NCBI GenBank assembly: GCA_025506515.1
Contig: JACCIX010000998.1
Coordinates: forward strand, 62,001 to 126,000
DNA: 64,000 bases
Direction of reading: 5' to 3'
From: Flaveria trinervia
Taxonomy: Eukaryota; Streptophyta; Magnoliopsida; Asterales; Asteraceae
The notes under the pieces: generated by a model
Database searches by the model: none
What the model was told of the DNA's origin: nothing
Seen by the model: only the letters and a program-made list of their open reading frames with translations
Shown: positions 53,614 through 64,000 of the stretch, in pieces
Numbering within the stretch: the first letter of the stretch is position 1
Layout: every line of letters starts with the position of its first letter
Made by a program: the position numbers and the translations under genes

Positions 53614-55689
53614 GATTTTACAGAATTAAGCCTTTCAATTTAAGAAATGATTTTCACCTTATAACTAACTACCCCACAATAGGCAAGTGTCCTATTGGAT
53701 AGTACTATAGTTGTTGGTAAGAACCAATTATCGGTCTATGGACACGAAAGCTCCTGATACTAAGTCTTTGTCATTATCTAGCTAATGAAAAATGATTTGT
53801 GAATAATATGATTAACTAATTTAACTAACAATTAAACTAATTGAAAAAAGTAGACAAAGATGAAGATAATAAATTAGAGGAATATATCACTTGGACTTCA
53901 AATCCCTTTAGCAAAACAATGAAAACATACATGAACTTATGGTGAGATTATTTTTTACGCATGAAACAGGATGTAAACTAGACTTTTGTTTAGGTTATCC
54001 AATTATATAACTCTTTGGAAAGCTAGAATGATAAACACATAATATCTACCTAAAGTTATACCATGAGACCCAATGATATAATTAGGTCAAAGTTAAAGAT
54101 GGTTAGGACTCCCGTCAAGGATACCAAACCCATAAATCTTTGGAAAGTTAACACGATAAGCACATGGTAACCACCTCAATTCATGTAATGAAACAATAGC
54201 TATGTAAATCCTTCAATTTATAAATTTCCTAACAAATACATGAATCATAAATATGCATATTATCTATGGTTACACATACACGATATTAGGAGATATTCGT
54301 AATAAGCATAATGGTTTTCAGAAACATATGTGTAAGGATGCACACTTGTTCAACGTTACTAAATAATAAACCATCATTCATCTTTCCTAGTCAAATGCAA
54401 TAAACCACGCAGTATTATATGCCTTTCATGAATAAATGTTTTAAAATACAAAATTTTCCAATAATATGTGATTATAACACCCACAAGATTCATTATTTCA
54501 TCAAGTTCAACAAACGTACACAATCATTGAGGAACATTCATAGCCTTGTAATAAACATTAACCAAATCATCACCAAAAGTTACATGTAAAATGTCCAAGT
54601 ACGATAAGCTTTATATAATCTAAGTGATAAAGATTGTTTAGCCCATGAGGCTTACAAAAAGCACAACCAAACTCATAACAGTGGAAGAAAACATGATAGA
54701 TCTAGATATTTTTAAACCAAAGATGAGTAGAGGTGGATTGTGTGAAGTTGAATCTTTTTTTGAAATGCTTCATCTTCAACCTAGGTTGAACTCTTTAGAA
54801 ACATCCTTCAAAGTCAACATAAGAATGGAGAAAAAGTAGGGTTTCTACTTCAAAATTCGTCTCCCCAGAATGAAAAAGAAGAAGAAGAATAAGAAGGGCT
54901 TGAAAGGGGGCCTAATGCGTGTTATGGCCATGACAGAATTAGTCATGACCATATGCATAGGAAAAGGGAACCTGATGCTTGTTATGTTCATGCATAATCA
55001 GCCATGATCATGACAGCCTCTAAACTTCTAAAATCTCAATGCACTTTTGTCTTGTATTTTGAAAATCAAGTAACCATCCAAAACTACAAAATCCAAATTA
55101 ATCGTAATTAGGTATGGATAAAAATGAATTTTTAACAAAAAAAACTTAAGATAGTGAAATATATATATTATTAATAGGTATATTTATTCACATATCAGCA
55201 ACGATGTTTACTTTGTACGTAATAACTAGTTGACAAACAATCACGCATGATTCATAAATAATCATGCAAAAAATAGCAATAATCATGCATAAATCAATAT
55301 TAATAATAAATGAATCTAAGTGAATCATGTAGCAAGTATAGTTAATCACGTAAAGCCAACAATAATAACGCATGAATGCTTACCTTTTCAGCACCCTTTT
55401 TCATAATATACCACATGCATAACCTATGTTGGCTCACATTAAAGAAACATTCAATGGCTATATTCATAGCCAGAACCTGATCTATGACAATAAATTTAGG
55501 CTAACATTCGTGCGATTTTAAAACAACAGTGAGATACCATTTATACGATTCAGATTATTTAGAAGACATCAGTCTAGCACCAAAAGTAACTTTTCAAAAG
55601 TGATTATCAATGTTAGTAAATGGAACAAAGACTATTTTGTATCTACAAAGATTCAAAATTAAAGAAAATAATACTAATTACGCAACACA
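53609..55689. other. AT-rich unclassified DNA
   Basis: About 2 kb without a gene I can support. A diverged pair of about 120-bp units lies at about 54010-54070 and 54133-54195 (AACTCTTTGGAAAGCTAG; ATCTTTGGAAAGTTAAC). At 54910-55015 a CATGAC/CATGCATAA unit recurs. A 64-codon plus-strand frame at 54645-54839 has no recognisable motif. This may be old intergenic DNA or a decayed element. Confidence 0.4.
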
Positions 55690-55694
55690 TTTAG

Positions 55695-57860
55695 TGTAAG
55701 GCCCCGTTCCCTGGACGCTCACAGTTGGGCAATCATCGCACATAAAACATATAATTACATTAACTTTACTAAAATCATGCAGCGGAAAACACTTTAAACA
55801 AACATTTTATTTCCTTTAAATAAACACTTTTGCAAAATAATACATCATTCATTACAAAATATAGTTCGTTCGTATTACGATGCAAAAACGTTATATAAAA
55901 GAATGCCATCCAAAAATGCCAAGTAGCTTCCCCGCGCCATCCTCAGCAATGCTCACCTGCCAACTGGAAAATGCATAAAAAGTCAGCGTTGCTGAGTGAG
56001 TTCTAGTTTTATAAAAACATTACATTACCTTCCATTCGTTAAAACATTTTCATTACTAAAGCACGTGATCACACATCGTACATACATCAAGCTAATCATT
56101 ATTATCTTCATCATTGTTCGTTTCGTACATTTCGCACATTTTGCACATTTCATACATTATTATCTTTCACTTTTATCTAGGTCCTGTAATGTGCTTAACC
56201 CCCCTCTAGAGCACCAAGCAATTCATCTAAGGTTAAGCAACAAGGACCCCATATCGTACGTATGGAGTGGTCACTAGGACAGACTCCCCCTGTGTGTGTG
56301 AACTCTTATGGGTTAGCCAAGATCGCACGTTGTATAACACACGGTAAATAGGAAATCGCACGTATTGGAGCAGTCACCAAGACTGAACTTTTACTATGTG
56401 TATGAACCCTTATGAGTTAGCCAAAATCACACGTTGTAGACACACACAGTTGAGCTAACAACTCTCAATGAGTTGTGAACCTCCTTTCATTTGCTTGCAA
56501 GGCTTTTCATTCTTTCCTTCATTATGTTCCACTTTCATTATCTTAAATCTTTCACTTTGTTAAGATAATACTTTACATTCATTAACAACATCACACCACG
56601 TAAAGTCACATCATCATATGTAATAAGGAACATAAGAAAACATATCATACATAACATCAATCATACATCATCTTAAACACCATCGTCGCACATTCACATA
56701 CATAAGCATATGCATATCAAACGTAAATCATCACAAGACATAACTGACCCACCGCAGGACAGTGGGGGTTCGGGGGCGGTAGCCCCTAACAGCGGGGTCC
56801 TAAGCAGGGTCCTAGGGGCAGCAGCCCCTAGTGGGGTCCTAGCACATTTCCTTATCGAAATATTGATATTCTTGTTAAAACCTCTTAAAATCTCGGTCAT
56901 TTAAATCGTATATTTTGTATGCATTTCTAGCCCCAAACTAGTTCAAAAATTTTAAAATAGGGGATCTAGAAGTCACCTGTACTCAGTGAGTAGCTTCTCA
57001 ATCAAGCTTACAAAGCAAGGGTTGCACTACACAGCCTGCAGATAAGTTAACACTCAAAGGAGTTAATTTCTGCCTAATTTCGCTGCAATATTAGAAGTTT
57101 CGCTGCTACTTTCGCCAGCAGTTTCGCCAGCAGTTTCGCTGGCATCTTCACTGGCAGTTTTGCTGGCATTTTCGCTGCCAATTTCGCTGGCAGTTTTGCC
57201 CAACTTTCATTGGAAAACCATGTCTGCGAAACTACCTGCGAAACTATAGTTTCGCCGGAAGATCCGCAGTTTCGCTAGACGAACAACTAATTTCGCTAGA
57301 TGAACACCCAGTTTCGTAGAACGGGCTGAACAATACGACCAACCCATTTTTGACCCAAAACTTCAATCTTTTACATCCAAAACCTTGGCTCATCACCCAA
57401 TAAGCTATATCTAAGCTTCTTACATGTTTTTTTACACAAAAACATGAGTTTTGGGCGAAGCTTTGCCACTTTCAAAAACCCCAAACCTAGAATCCGGGTT
57501 TACATCAAAAGGAACGATTAAATGATGTTTCTTACCTAGATTCGTGGTGTTTTCTTGTTGTTTGGATGCCTACAAACACCGATCTTCAATCCTGAGATCA
57601 ACCGAGCCTTGAATCTTCAATTTTCTCTACTTTCTCTATCTACTTTCTCTCTTTAGAACTAGAGTGTTGAGTTGCAAATGAGGGCTACTCAAGCTGATCC
57701 ATTTACATATACCGGGCGTTCCCGGGACCTTAAACGCGCCAAACACGTAACCCACAATGTCTTCTCGTCTAAAACCCACATCCATCTTATTTTTATTAAA
57801 TGATCTCGTCTAAGCTTGTTATTACTATTTGGGTCGTTTAGACATTATTCGGGCGTTACA
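55695..57860 (-). mobile_element. solo gypsy LTR with TTTAG duplication
   Basis: Minus-oriented: starts TGTAACGCCCGAATAA (from 57860) and ends GGGGCCTTACA (at 55695). Flanked by TTTAG at 55690-55694 and 57861-57865. It shares the conserved LTR end block with G1 but has a different front half, including a TTTCGCTGGCAG array (57080-57310) and a GC-rich GGGGTCCTAGG patch (56755-56845). Confidence 0.94.
57080..57310 (-). repeat. TTTCGCTGGCAG-type array inside the solo LTR
   Basis: About fifteen units such as AGTTTCGCCAGC, TTTCGCTGGCAT and TTTCGCTAGA in one direction, spaced 12-20 bases apart. Confidence 0.8.
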
Positions 57861-57865
57861 TTTAG

Positions 57866-57992
57866 AAAGGAAAATTATCAAATATAAATATACACATTTG
57901 TTGGTTTTGAGTGTTGCATCAAATGAAATAATATCTTCAAATGCAACATAGTTACTCTTGCATTCTTTATCAACCCAAAACAACCTAGTAAG
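57866..57992. other. AT-rich DNA between two gypsy LTRs
   Basis: 127 bp, nothing recognisable. Confidence 0.5.
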
Positions 57993-58049
57993 TGTATGGA
58001 AGCCCCGTTCCCGAGACGTTCACAGCTGGTCAATCATTACACATAAAAC

Positions 58050-58092
<43 letters not shown>

Positions 58093-58679
58093 TTGTTAAA
58101 ACATTGCAACGAAATAACTTAACACCATTTCTTGTATAAATAATTGTTTTTGGAAAATAATACAACATTGTCAATAATTACAAAATATCTTTTGTTTATA
58201 TTACGATGCAAAAGCATTATCACCCAACAAAATGGATGCCATCCAAAATGTCAAGTAGCTGCCTGTGTCATCCTCGGCAACATTCACCTGCCAACTGGAA
58301 ACACTTAAAAGTCAGTGTTGTTGAATGAATTCTAATTTTAAAAAAATACTTTACTTTCATTTAAAACCTTCCTTTACATTCATACGTGATCATGCATCAT
58401 ACATACACATATATAATGTCATTATTATCTTCATTTACCATTCATTAACTTCTGTTCAATGTACGTCATCATTTCATTCATTAATATCTTTCGTTCTTTT
58501 TTTCCAGACCAATGTTATCAGCTATACCCCAAACGTAGGCACAAAGCGAGTACTGGGCCGAAGTCTATAAATAGACCCCCCATTCATTGCGAAAAAGCCT
58601 GGCACCAGTACCGGGTCAAGCGACTAGGATCCCATACACAAGTTTACCCTAAATGTAGACACAAAACGGGTACTGGGCC
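57993..58679 (-). repeat. G3 3' LTR, distal part
   Basis: Last third of the LTR in the element's sense. It contains the conserved block around GTAGCTGCCTGTGTCATCC and a (TA)n run (58055-58088), and ends in a mutated TGTATGGAAGCCCCG instead of TGTAAGGCCCCG. The last five bases, GGGCC (58675-58679), are the duplication of the inserted solo LTR. Confidence 0.85.
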
Positions 58680-60183
58680 TGTAATGCCCAGAATAAAATC
58701 AAAATGAGCCAATTAATATAATAGACCTAGTCGAGCCAATTAATATAATAGGCCTAGTCAGGACTATTTAAAGAAAATAAGCGGGTAATGGAGTATGGAC
58801 CGAGTAGACCTCACGGGTTATGTGTTTGGCGAGTTTAAGGTCCCGAGAATGCCCAGTATATATAAACGGATAAGCTTGAGCAGCTCTCACTTTGCAACTC
58901 AACACCTAATTTCTAGAGAGAGTAGAGAAGGATAGTGGAGAAGAGGTGAAGATTTAACGCTCGGTTGATCACGGGTTGAAGATCGGTGTTCGTGGGCATC
59001 CAAACAACAAGAAACCATCAAGAATCCAGGTAAGAAACATCATTTAATCTTTTATTTTGATGTAAACCCGGATTCTAGGGCGTGGGTTTTTGAAAGTGGT
59101 AAAGATTCGCCCAAAACTCACGTTTTTGTGAAAGAAAACATGTAAGAAGCTTAAATATAGCTTATTGGGTGATAAACCAAGGTTTTGGGTGTAAAAGATT
59201 ATGAAATGAATGATAAGTATTATGTAATGTAAAGCAGAAGTTAATGATAATGATAAGTGGAACCTAAAGAACGAATAAATGCATGCATTAATGAACAAAG
59301 GAAAGTAAAAAAGTCTTGCTAGCCTTGTAGGGAGATTCACGTCCAATGGTGTGTGGGTTAACTACCCCAGAAAGATGCACACGGGGGTCTTTCTTTGTGA
59401 TTGACCATTTGTATAGAACCTTTGTCGCATACCCCGATACTATGGTCAGGCCACCGGGCACAATGTATGGGAGTTTATTTATAGACTTAGGCCCAGTACC
59501 CGCTTTATGCATGACGGTGGGGTATAGCACATGGCAATGGTACACCTGAATTTACCCAGGTACTGTGGTCAGGCCACTAGGCGCAACATATGGGGGTCTA
59601 AGATAGACCTCGGCCCAGTACCCGCTTTATGCATGATGGTGGGGTAAAGTTCATGGTTTTGATATAGAATATAAAGAAGCAACGATGAACGTATGTAGAA
59701 CGGTAAGAAAAGTAACGAATGATAACAATGATGTATGATGATGAATGAATGAAAGTTAATGAATGATAATGAAAGATAATAATGTTATTATCTATGTGTA
59801 CGTATGATGCTTGATCACATAAGTATGTAAAGGATGGTTTCAAACGGAAGTAAAAGTATTTTTTTATAAAACTAGAACTCACTCAGCAACGCTGACTTTT
59901 ATGTATTTTCCAGTTGGCAGGTAATAATTGCTGAGGATGGCACGGGCGGCTACTTGGCTTATTTTTGGGTGGCATCCATTTTGTATAACGATAATGTTTT
60001 TGCTTTGTAATACGAACAAGCGCTTTTTTGTAACAGTTATGAATGTTGTATTATTTTGCAAAAGCCACTATTTATAAATGAAATGGTTTAACTAATTCTG
60101 CTGCAATTTTTTAAAAATGTTAGATGTATGTTTTATGTGCGATGATTGACCAGTTTTGAGCGTCCCGGGAACGGGGCCTTACA
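58680..60183 (+). mobile_element. solo gypsy LTR with GGGCC duplication
   Basis: Plus-oriented, starts TGTAATGCCCAG and ends GGGGCCTTACA. Flanked by GGGCC at 58675-58679 and 60184-60188. The front half matches the LTR at 55695-57860 (CTCACTTTGCAACTCAACAC block). It lacks the TTTCGC array, probably by an internal deletion near 59195. A unit of about 125 bp (CCCAGTACCCGCTTTATGCA) is tandemly duplicated at about 59420-59645. Confidence 0.93.
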
Positions 60184-61504
60184 GGGCCGAAGTCTATAAA
60201 TAGACCCCCATTCATTGTGCACAAAGCCTAGCTCCAGTACCGGGCCAGACTTTATCCATTCATTCATTCATTAATGCATGCATTCTTTCATTCATTACAC
60301 TCCTCTTTTCATTATCTTTTCGGTTTCATTATATAATACTTTATGTTTTATTGATATTAATCATAACATGCAAAGCCACGAAAATAATCATACATTACAA
60401 GGAACATAACATAATCATACCTATACATAGCATCATCATAAACAACACATACCACATCATCCAACATTCTAAATTCATCATTCATCACCCCCAGAAACAT
60501 CCCAAGTCAAAATCTACAACTTCACTTTTCCCCACATTTAGAAAATAAACTAAGGCATTAGGTGCATGAGCACTATGCAAGCGCATGGCCTTTCAGGCAC
60601 ATGGGAACACTTAGGCGCATGGCCTTTCATGCGCATGGGAACACTTAGGCGCATGGGAGATTCTGGGCGCATTGGCACTATTGGGGCACATGACCCAGCA
60701 CTTAGTCTCTTGGGCAAATTTTAGGTGCATAGGCACTAGGTGCGTGCAACACTTAGTCAGATCTGGCCTAAACCTAGGCACATGGATACTATTTGGTTGC
60801 ATGGGTTTGGGCACTTGGGGAAAACAATTAGGAAATATGACCGTTAGGCGCATGGGCAACCGACCAAGGCTAAACAACATCATTCAATCCTCAAACCAAA
60901 TCCGAGCATGTTCTAAGCTTAGGTCTTACATTCTAAGCAACAAAACACATACAAAACATGATCTTAACATCATAAACACCCAAATCAAACCCAGCCATAT
61001 TCACACACACATAAGCATACGGGTAGAAATACCCATTTTATAAAAACGTTCATACATATATTTCCAGCCCCAAAATTAGTTAAAAATGTAAAAAGGGGGT
61101 TCTAGAACTCACCTTAGAAACCTTCGAGTATGACTTCCTTCAAACCTGTTTGCAGTTGAGTTCAACCACCTAGATACCCACCAAAACACACACATACGAA
61201 CACACAACACATATATGCACAAAACCGAGGCTATAACTAGCCAACAACTTAAAACGATGAATTCTTAACTGAATTTTGCCTTCTTCTTCTCATTTCTTCC
61301 GAAACCTGAACTCTGCTCTTTCTCCCTCTAAAAATATCCGGTTGATGTGAAGGCATCATGGGTGGCCATCACCTTTTGTACCAAAATAATATAAATTTTA
61401 TACATTTTATATATTTAACCCCTCAACTTGGATTAAAATGTGTTTCTTCCTTTTCTGCACTTTTATTCTTTCTTTCTCGTCTTTTAAATTTTCCGGGTGT
61501 TACA
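60184..61504 (-). repeat. G3 3' LTR, proximal part
   Basis: First two thirds of the LTR in the element's sense, starting TGTAACACCCGG at 61504. It contains the reverse ATGCGCC array (60560-60860) and the CT-rich U3 seen in G1. Confidence 0.88.
60560..60860 (-). repeat. GGCGCATGG-type array inside the G3 LTR
   Basis: Irregular repeats of GGCGCATGG or GGTGCATGAG with AACACTTA spacers; reverse counterpart of the array at 22880-23180. Confidence 0.8.
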
Positions 61505-61517
61505 AGTCCACCCCCAT
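61505..61517 (-). other. polypurine tract, gypsy G3
   Basis: Reads GGGGGTGGACT on the minus strand, adjacent to the LTR and to the pol stop, as in G1. Confidence 0.87.
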
Positions 61518-64000
61518 TATATAGGTTTTGTCCTTGAAACCTGTGACTCCTCAAACAGATATGGGTAATGTCGTCTCATCTCTCCTTCAGTCTCCCATAT
61601 AGACTCAGATCACTTTCTATGCTTCCACTGTACACGCACTAGAGGAACCACTTTTTTCCTTAGCATCTTCTCCTTGCGATCAATGATCGCCACTGGTTGC
61701 TCCACATATTTGAGTTGTTCATCTAATTCAATATCCTCCAGTGATACAACCATATCTTCATTGGTTAAGCACCTCCGCTGATGAGATATATGGAATGTTG
61801 GGTGAATTCCACTTAACTCACTAGGTAATTCCAACCTATATGACACCTCTCCTACTCGAACAATGATTCGGAAAGGCCCTATGTATCTCGGGCTCAACTT
61901 GCCCCACTTTCAAAACCGAATGATGCCCTTCCATAATGAGAATTTCAACAAGACTCTATCACCCACCTGGAACTCAATCGGTCTGTCATCTCTTATCGGC
62001 ATACGACTTCTGTCTATCTTTGGCTGCCTTGTTAAAGGCTTTAATCTTCTCAAGCTTCTTAGCCGTAGCCTCGACCACCTTGATACTTCCCAACTCCTTT
62101 TGTCCAATATCACCCCAATAAATGGGTGTCCTACATCTTTTACCGTATACCATCTCATAAGGGGACATACAAATGGTGGCATGATAACTGTTATTGTATG
62201 ATAATTCACTAAAGGTAAGTGATCATCCCAACTTCCTCCAAAATCAATGATGCATGCTTGAAGCATATCTTCTAGCGTCTAGAAGGTTCTCTCCGATTGA
62301 CCATCCGTCTGAGGATGATAAGTCGTGCTAATGTGTAACCTCGTCCCCATTGCATCATGAAATATCTTCCAAAATTTGGATGTAAACCGAGTGTCATGAT
62401 CAGATATAATAGAAACTGGTACACCATGACGAGCTACAATCTCATTGATAAATAGATCTGTTAATCTCTTAGACAAATATGTTTCACAAATTGGTAGAAA
62501 GTGAGCATTATTCGTCAGACAATCGACTATCACCCATATGGCATCGTACCCTTCGCAGTAAGCATTAGCTTCATGATAAAGTCCATGGTGATATGCTTCC
62601 ACTTCCACTCGGGTATATCCAAAGGTTGGATCTTCCCGTATGGCTTTTGATGCTCGGCCTTCACTTGCAACCAAGTAAGGCACTTACTCACATACTTCGC
62701 CACATCGCGCTTCATACCCAACCACCAATAATCTTTCTTCATATCTTAATAAATCTTCGTGGCACCGAGATGGATAGAATATCGATTATTATGAGCCTCA
62801 TCCATGATATTTCCATGTAAATCCCCGTAACATGGAATCCACGTCCATTCGTATCGGGTTCTAACACCAAGTGTGTTTTCACCCAACTCCGCAACTATGC
62901 CTCTCATCCTTTCGGAGTTAAGACGATCCTCTTCCAACGCCTCATCTTGAAACTCCTTGACCTACTTCATCATATCAGAGGTCATAACCAGTTGATAAGC
63001 CTTCACCCAAATTGGCTCGAGTCTCTCTTTTCGGCTAAGGGCATCCGCCAATACATTGGCCTTGCCTAGATGGTAATAGATCTCGTAATTATAATCCTTT
63101 ATGAGCTACAACTATCTCCTTTACCTCATATTCAAATATTTATGCTCGAACAAATGCTTCAAGCTTTTGTGATCAGTGAAGATTGTGCCTCCAAATCTTT
63201 AGTGCAAAGACCATAGCTGCTAGCTCCAAATCATGGGTAGGATATTTAACCTCATGAACCTTTAATTGTTGGGATGCATAGGCTATAACCTTTCCTTGTT
63301 GCATCAACATACAACCCAACCCCAACTAAGAAGCATTTGAATACACCACCAATCATTGCTTCCTTTGGGTAATGATGAAACAGGAGCTTGAGTTAACCTT
63401 GTCTTTAACTCTTCAAAAGCCTTCTCTTAGACTTGACCCCATATAAACTTTACATCCTTACAGGTTAGCTTAGTCAATAGAGAAGCTATATTGGAGAAGT
63501 CTTGAATGAATCTCCTATAATAACCCCCAAACACAAGAAACTACGAATCTCGGATGGCGTCTTTGAAGACTTCCATTGCATCACAGCTTCAACTTTAGCC
63601 GGGTCCACGATAATCCCCTCGAAATTCACCATGTGACCCAAGAACTGAACTTCGTGCAACCAGAACGCTCACTTGGAGAACTTAGCATACAACTTCTCAT
63701 TTCTTAATGTCTTCAACACCTTTCGAATGTGACCGGCATACTCCTCCTCGCTCTTTGAATAAATCAGGATATCATCAATAAACACAATCACTGATTTATC
63801 CAACATCGACCAACACACTCGATTTATCAAATCCATAAAAGCAGCTGGGGTGTTGGTTAAACCAAAAGAAATAACGAGAAACTCATAGTGTCCATAACAC
63901 ATACGAAAAGTTATTTTAGGAATATCTTGCTCCTTTACCTTCAACTAATGGTAACCAGATCAAAGGTAATCCTTGAGAACCAACTGACACCTTAGAGCTA
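61517..64000 (-). pseudogene. gypsy G3 pol (RT, RNase H, integrase, chromodomain), partial
   Basis: Enters from the right edge in RT. The catalytic box [12 protein letters not shown] is intact (about 63766-63801), preceded by [17 protein letters not shown]. RNase H (about 62980-63480) is broken by stops. Integrase begins near 62760 with HLGATKIY and [11 protein letters not shown] (the second zinc Cys is Trp) and TMDFIMKL. The core (62683-62279) has VDCLTNNAHFLPI, SDHDTRFTSKFW and QSER. The C-terminus has [27 protein letters not shown], then TGA at 61610-61612. A chromodomain-like end WETEGEMRRHYPYLFEE follows, closing at TAA 61517-61519. Frameshifts near 62530, 62270 and 61900. Confidence 0.88.

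Larger units (their letters stand above)
57993..64000 (-). mobile_element. Ty3/gypsy element G3 (chromovirus, Tekay/Del-like), 3' half
   Basis: Minus-strand element: pol (61517-64000, running off the right edge), polypurine tract, and 3' LTR from 61504 to 57993. The LTR is interrupted by a plus-oriented solo LTR at 58680-60183. Same family as G1, judged from the LTR front half, the polypurine tract and the pol sequence. Confidence 0.9.

Noticed and set aside
53446..53643. ORF with IYIYIY repeats
   Set aside because: Translation of the (TA)n microsatellite.
54645..54839. Possible small host gene of 64 codons
   Set aside because: No recognisable motif, AT-rich context, no promoter or splice signals that stand out; kept only as a note in the AT-rich region.
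56694..56904. Gly/Pro/Ala-rich ORFs on both strands
   Set aside because: They arise from the GC-rich GGGGTCCTAGG patch in a solo LTR.

Overview
This window is plant nuclear DNA made almost entirely of nested LTR retrotransposons. I see no intact host gene, no rRNA or tRNA gene and no CRISPR array. The organism is a eudicot, and I infer Asteraceae with moderate confidence. The Ty1/copia elements here are long SIRE-like elements with a large two-zinc-knuckle Gag and an extra ORF (called aORF below) between pol and the 3' LTR, an arrangement common in that family. The Ty3/gypsy elements look like Tekay/Del-type chromoviruses, because their integrase ends in a chromodomain-like WE...YP.LF tail.

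Layout. Copia C (minus strand) runs from its 5' LTR at 52263-53068 down to a 3' LTR remnant at 26200-26302. Its 3' LTR is interrupted by gypsy G1 (plus strand; pol, LTR, gag, LTR fragment, 19047-26199). G1's protease region is interrupted by copia B (minus; 5' LTR 18291-19046, gag 15334-18060, pol 1-2876, running off the left edge). B's gag is interrupted by copia A (plus, 3032-15333, complete, target-site duplication CAGTG), a member of the same family. C's reverse transcriptase is interrupted by about 1 kb of foreign, gene-like DNA (32761-33192 plus 46872-47424), and that DNA was hit by copia D (minus, 33193-46871, complete, duplication CTTTG). A solo gypsy LTR (30641-31374, duplication CATAA) sits in C's 3' spacer.

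Right of C lie a hAT-like remnant, a (TA)n tract, about 2 kb of unclassified AT-rich DNA, a solo gypsy LTR (55695-57860, duplication TTTAG), and the 3' end of gypsy G3 (minus, 57993-64000). G3's LTR carries another solo LTR (58680-60183, duplication GGGCC). G3 pol runs off the right edge.

The most interesting pattern is shared by the copia elements. Each family has its own short, near-palindromic motif, reiterated in the U3 promoter of the LTR and again in the non-coding spacer just upstream of the aORF. In A the aORF also has a clean TATA box and short leader. The aORFs of A, C and D look homologous (FW box, then a [LM][YF]PR[FY] box). This suggests an aORF expressed from its own promoter whose product may act through the family's own motif. 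That is inference, but it can be tested.
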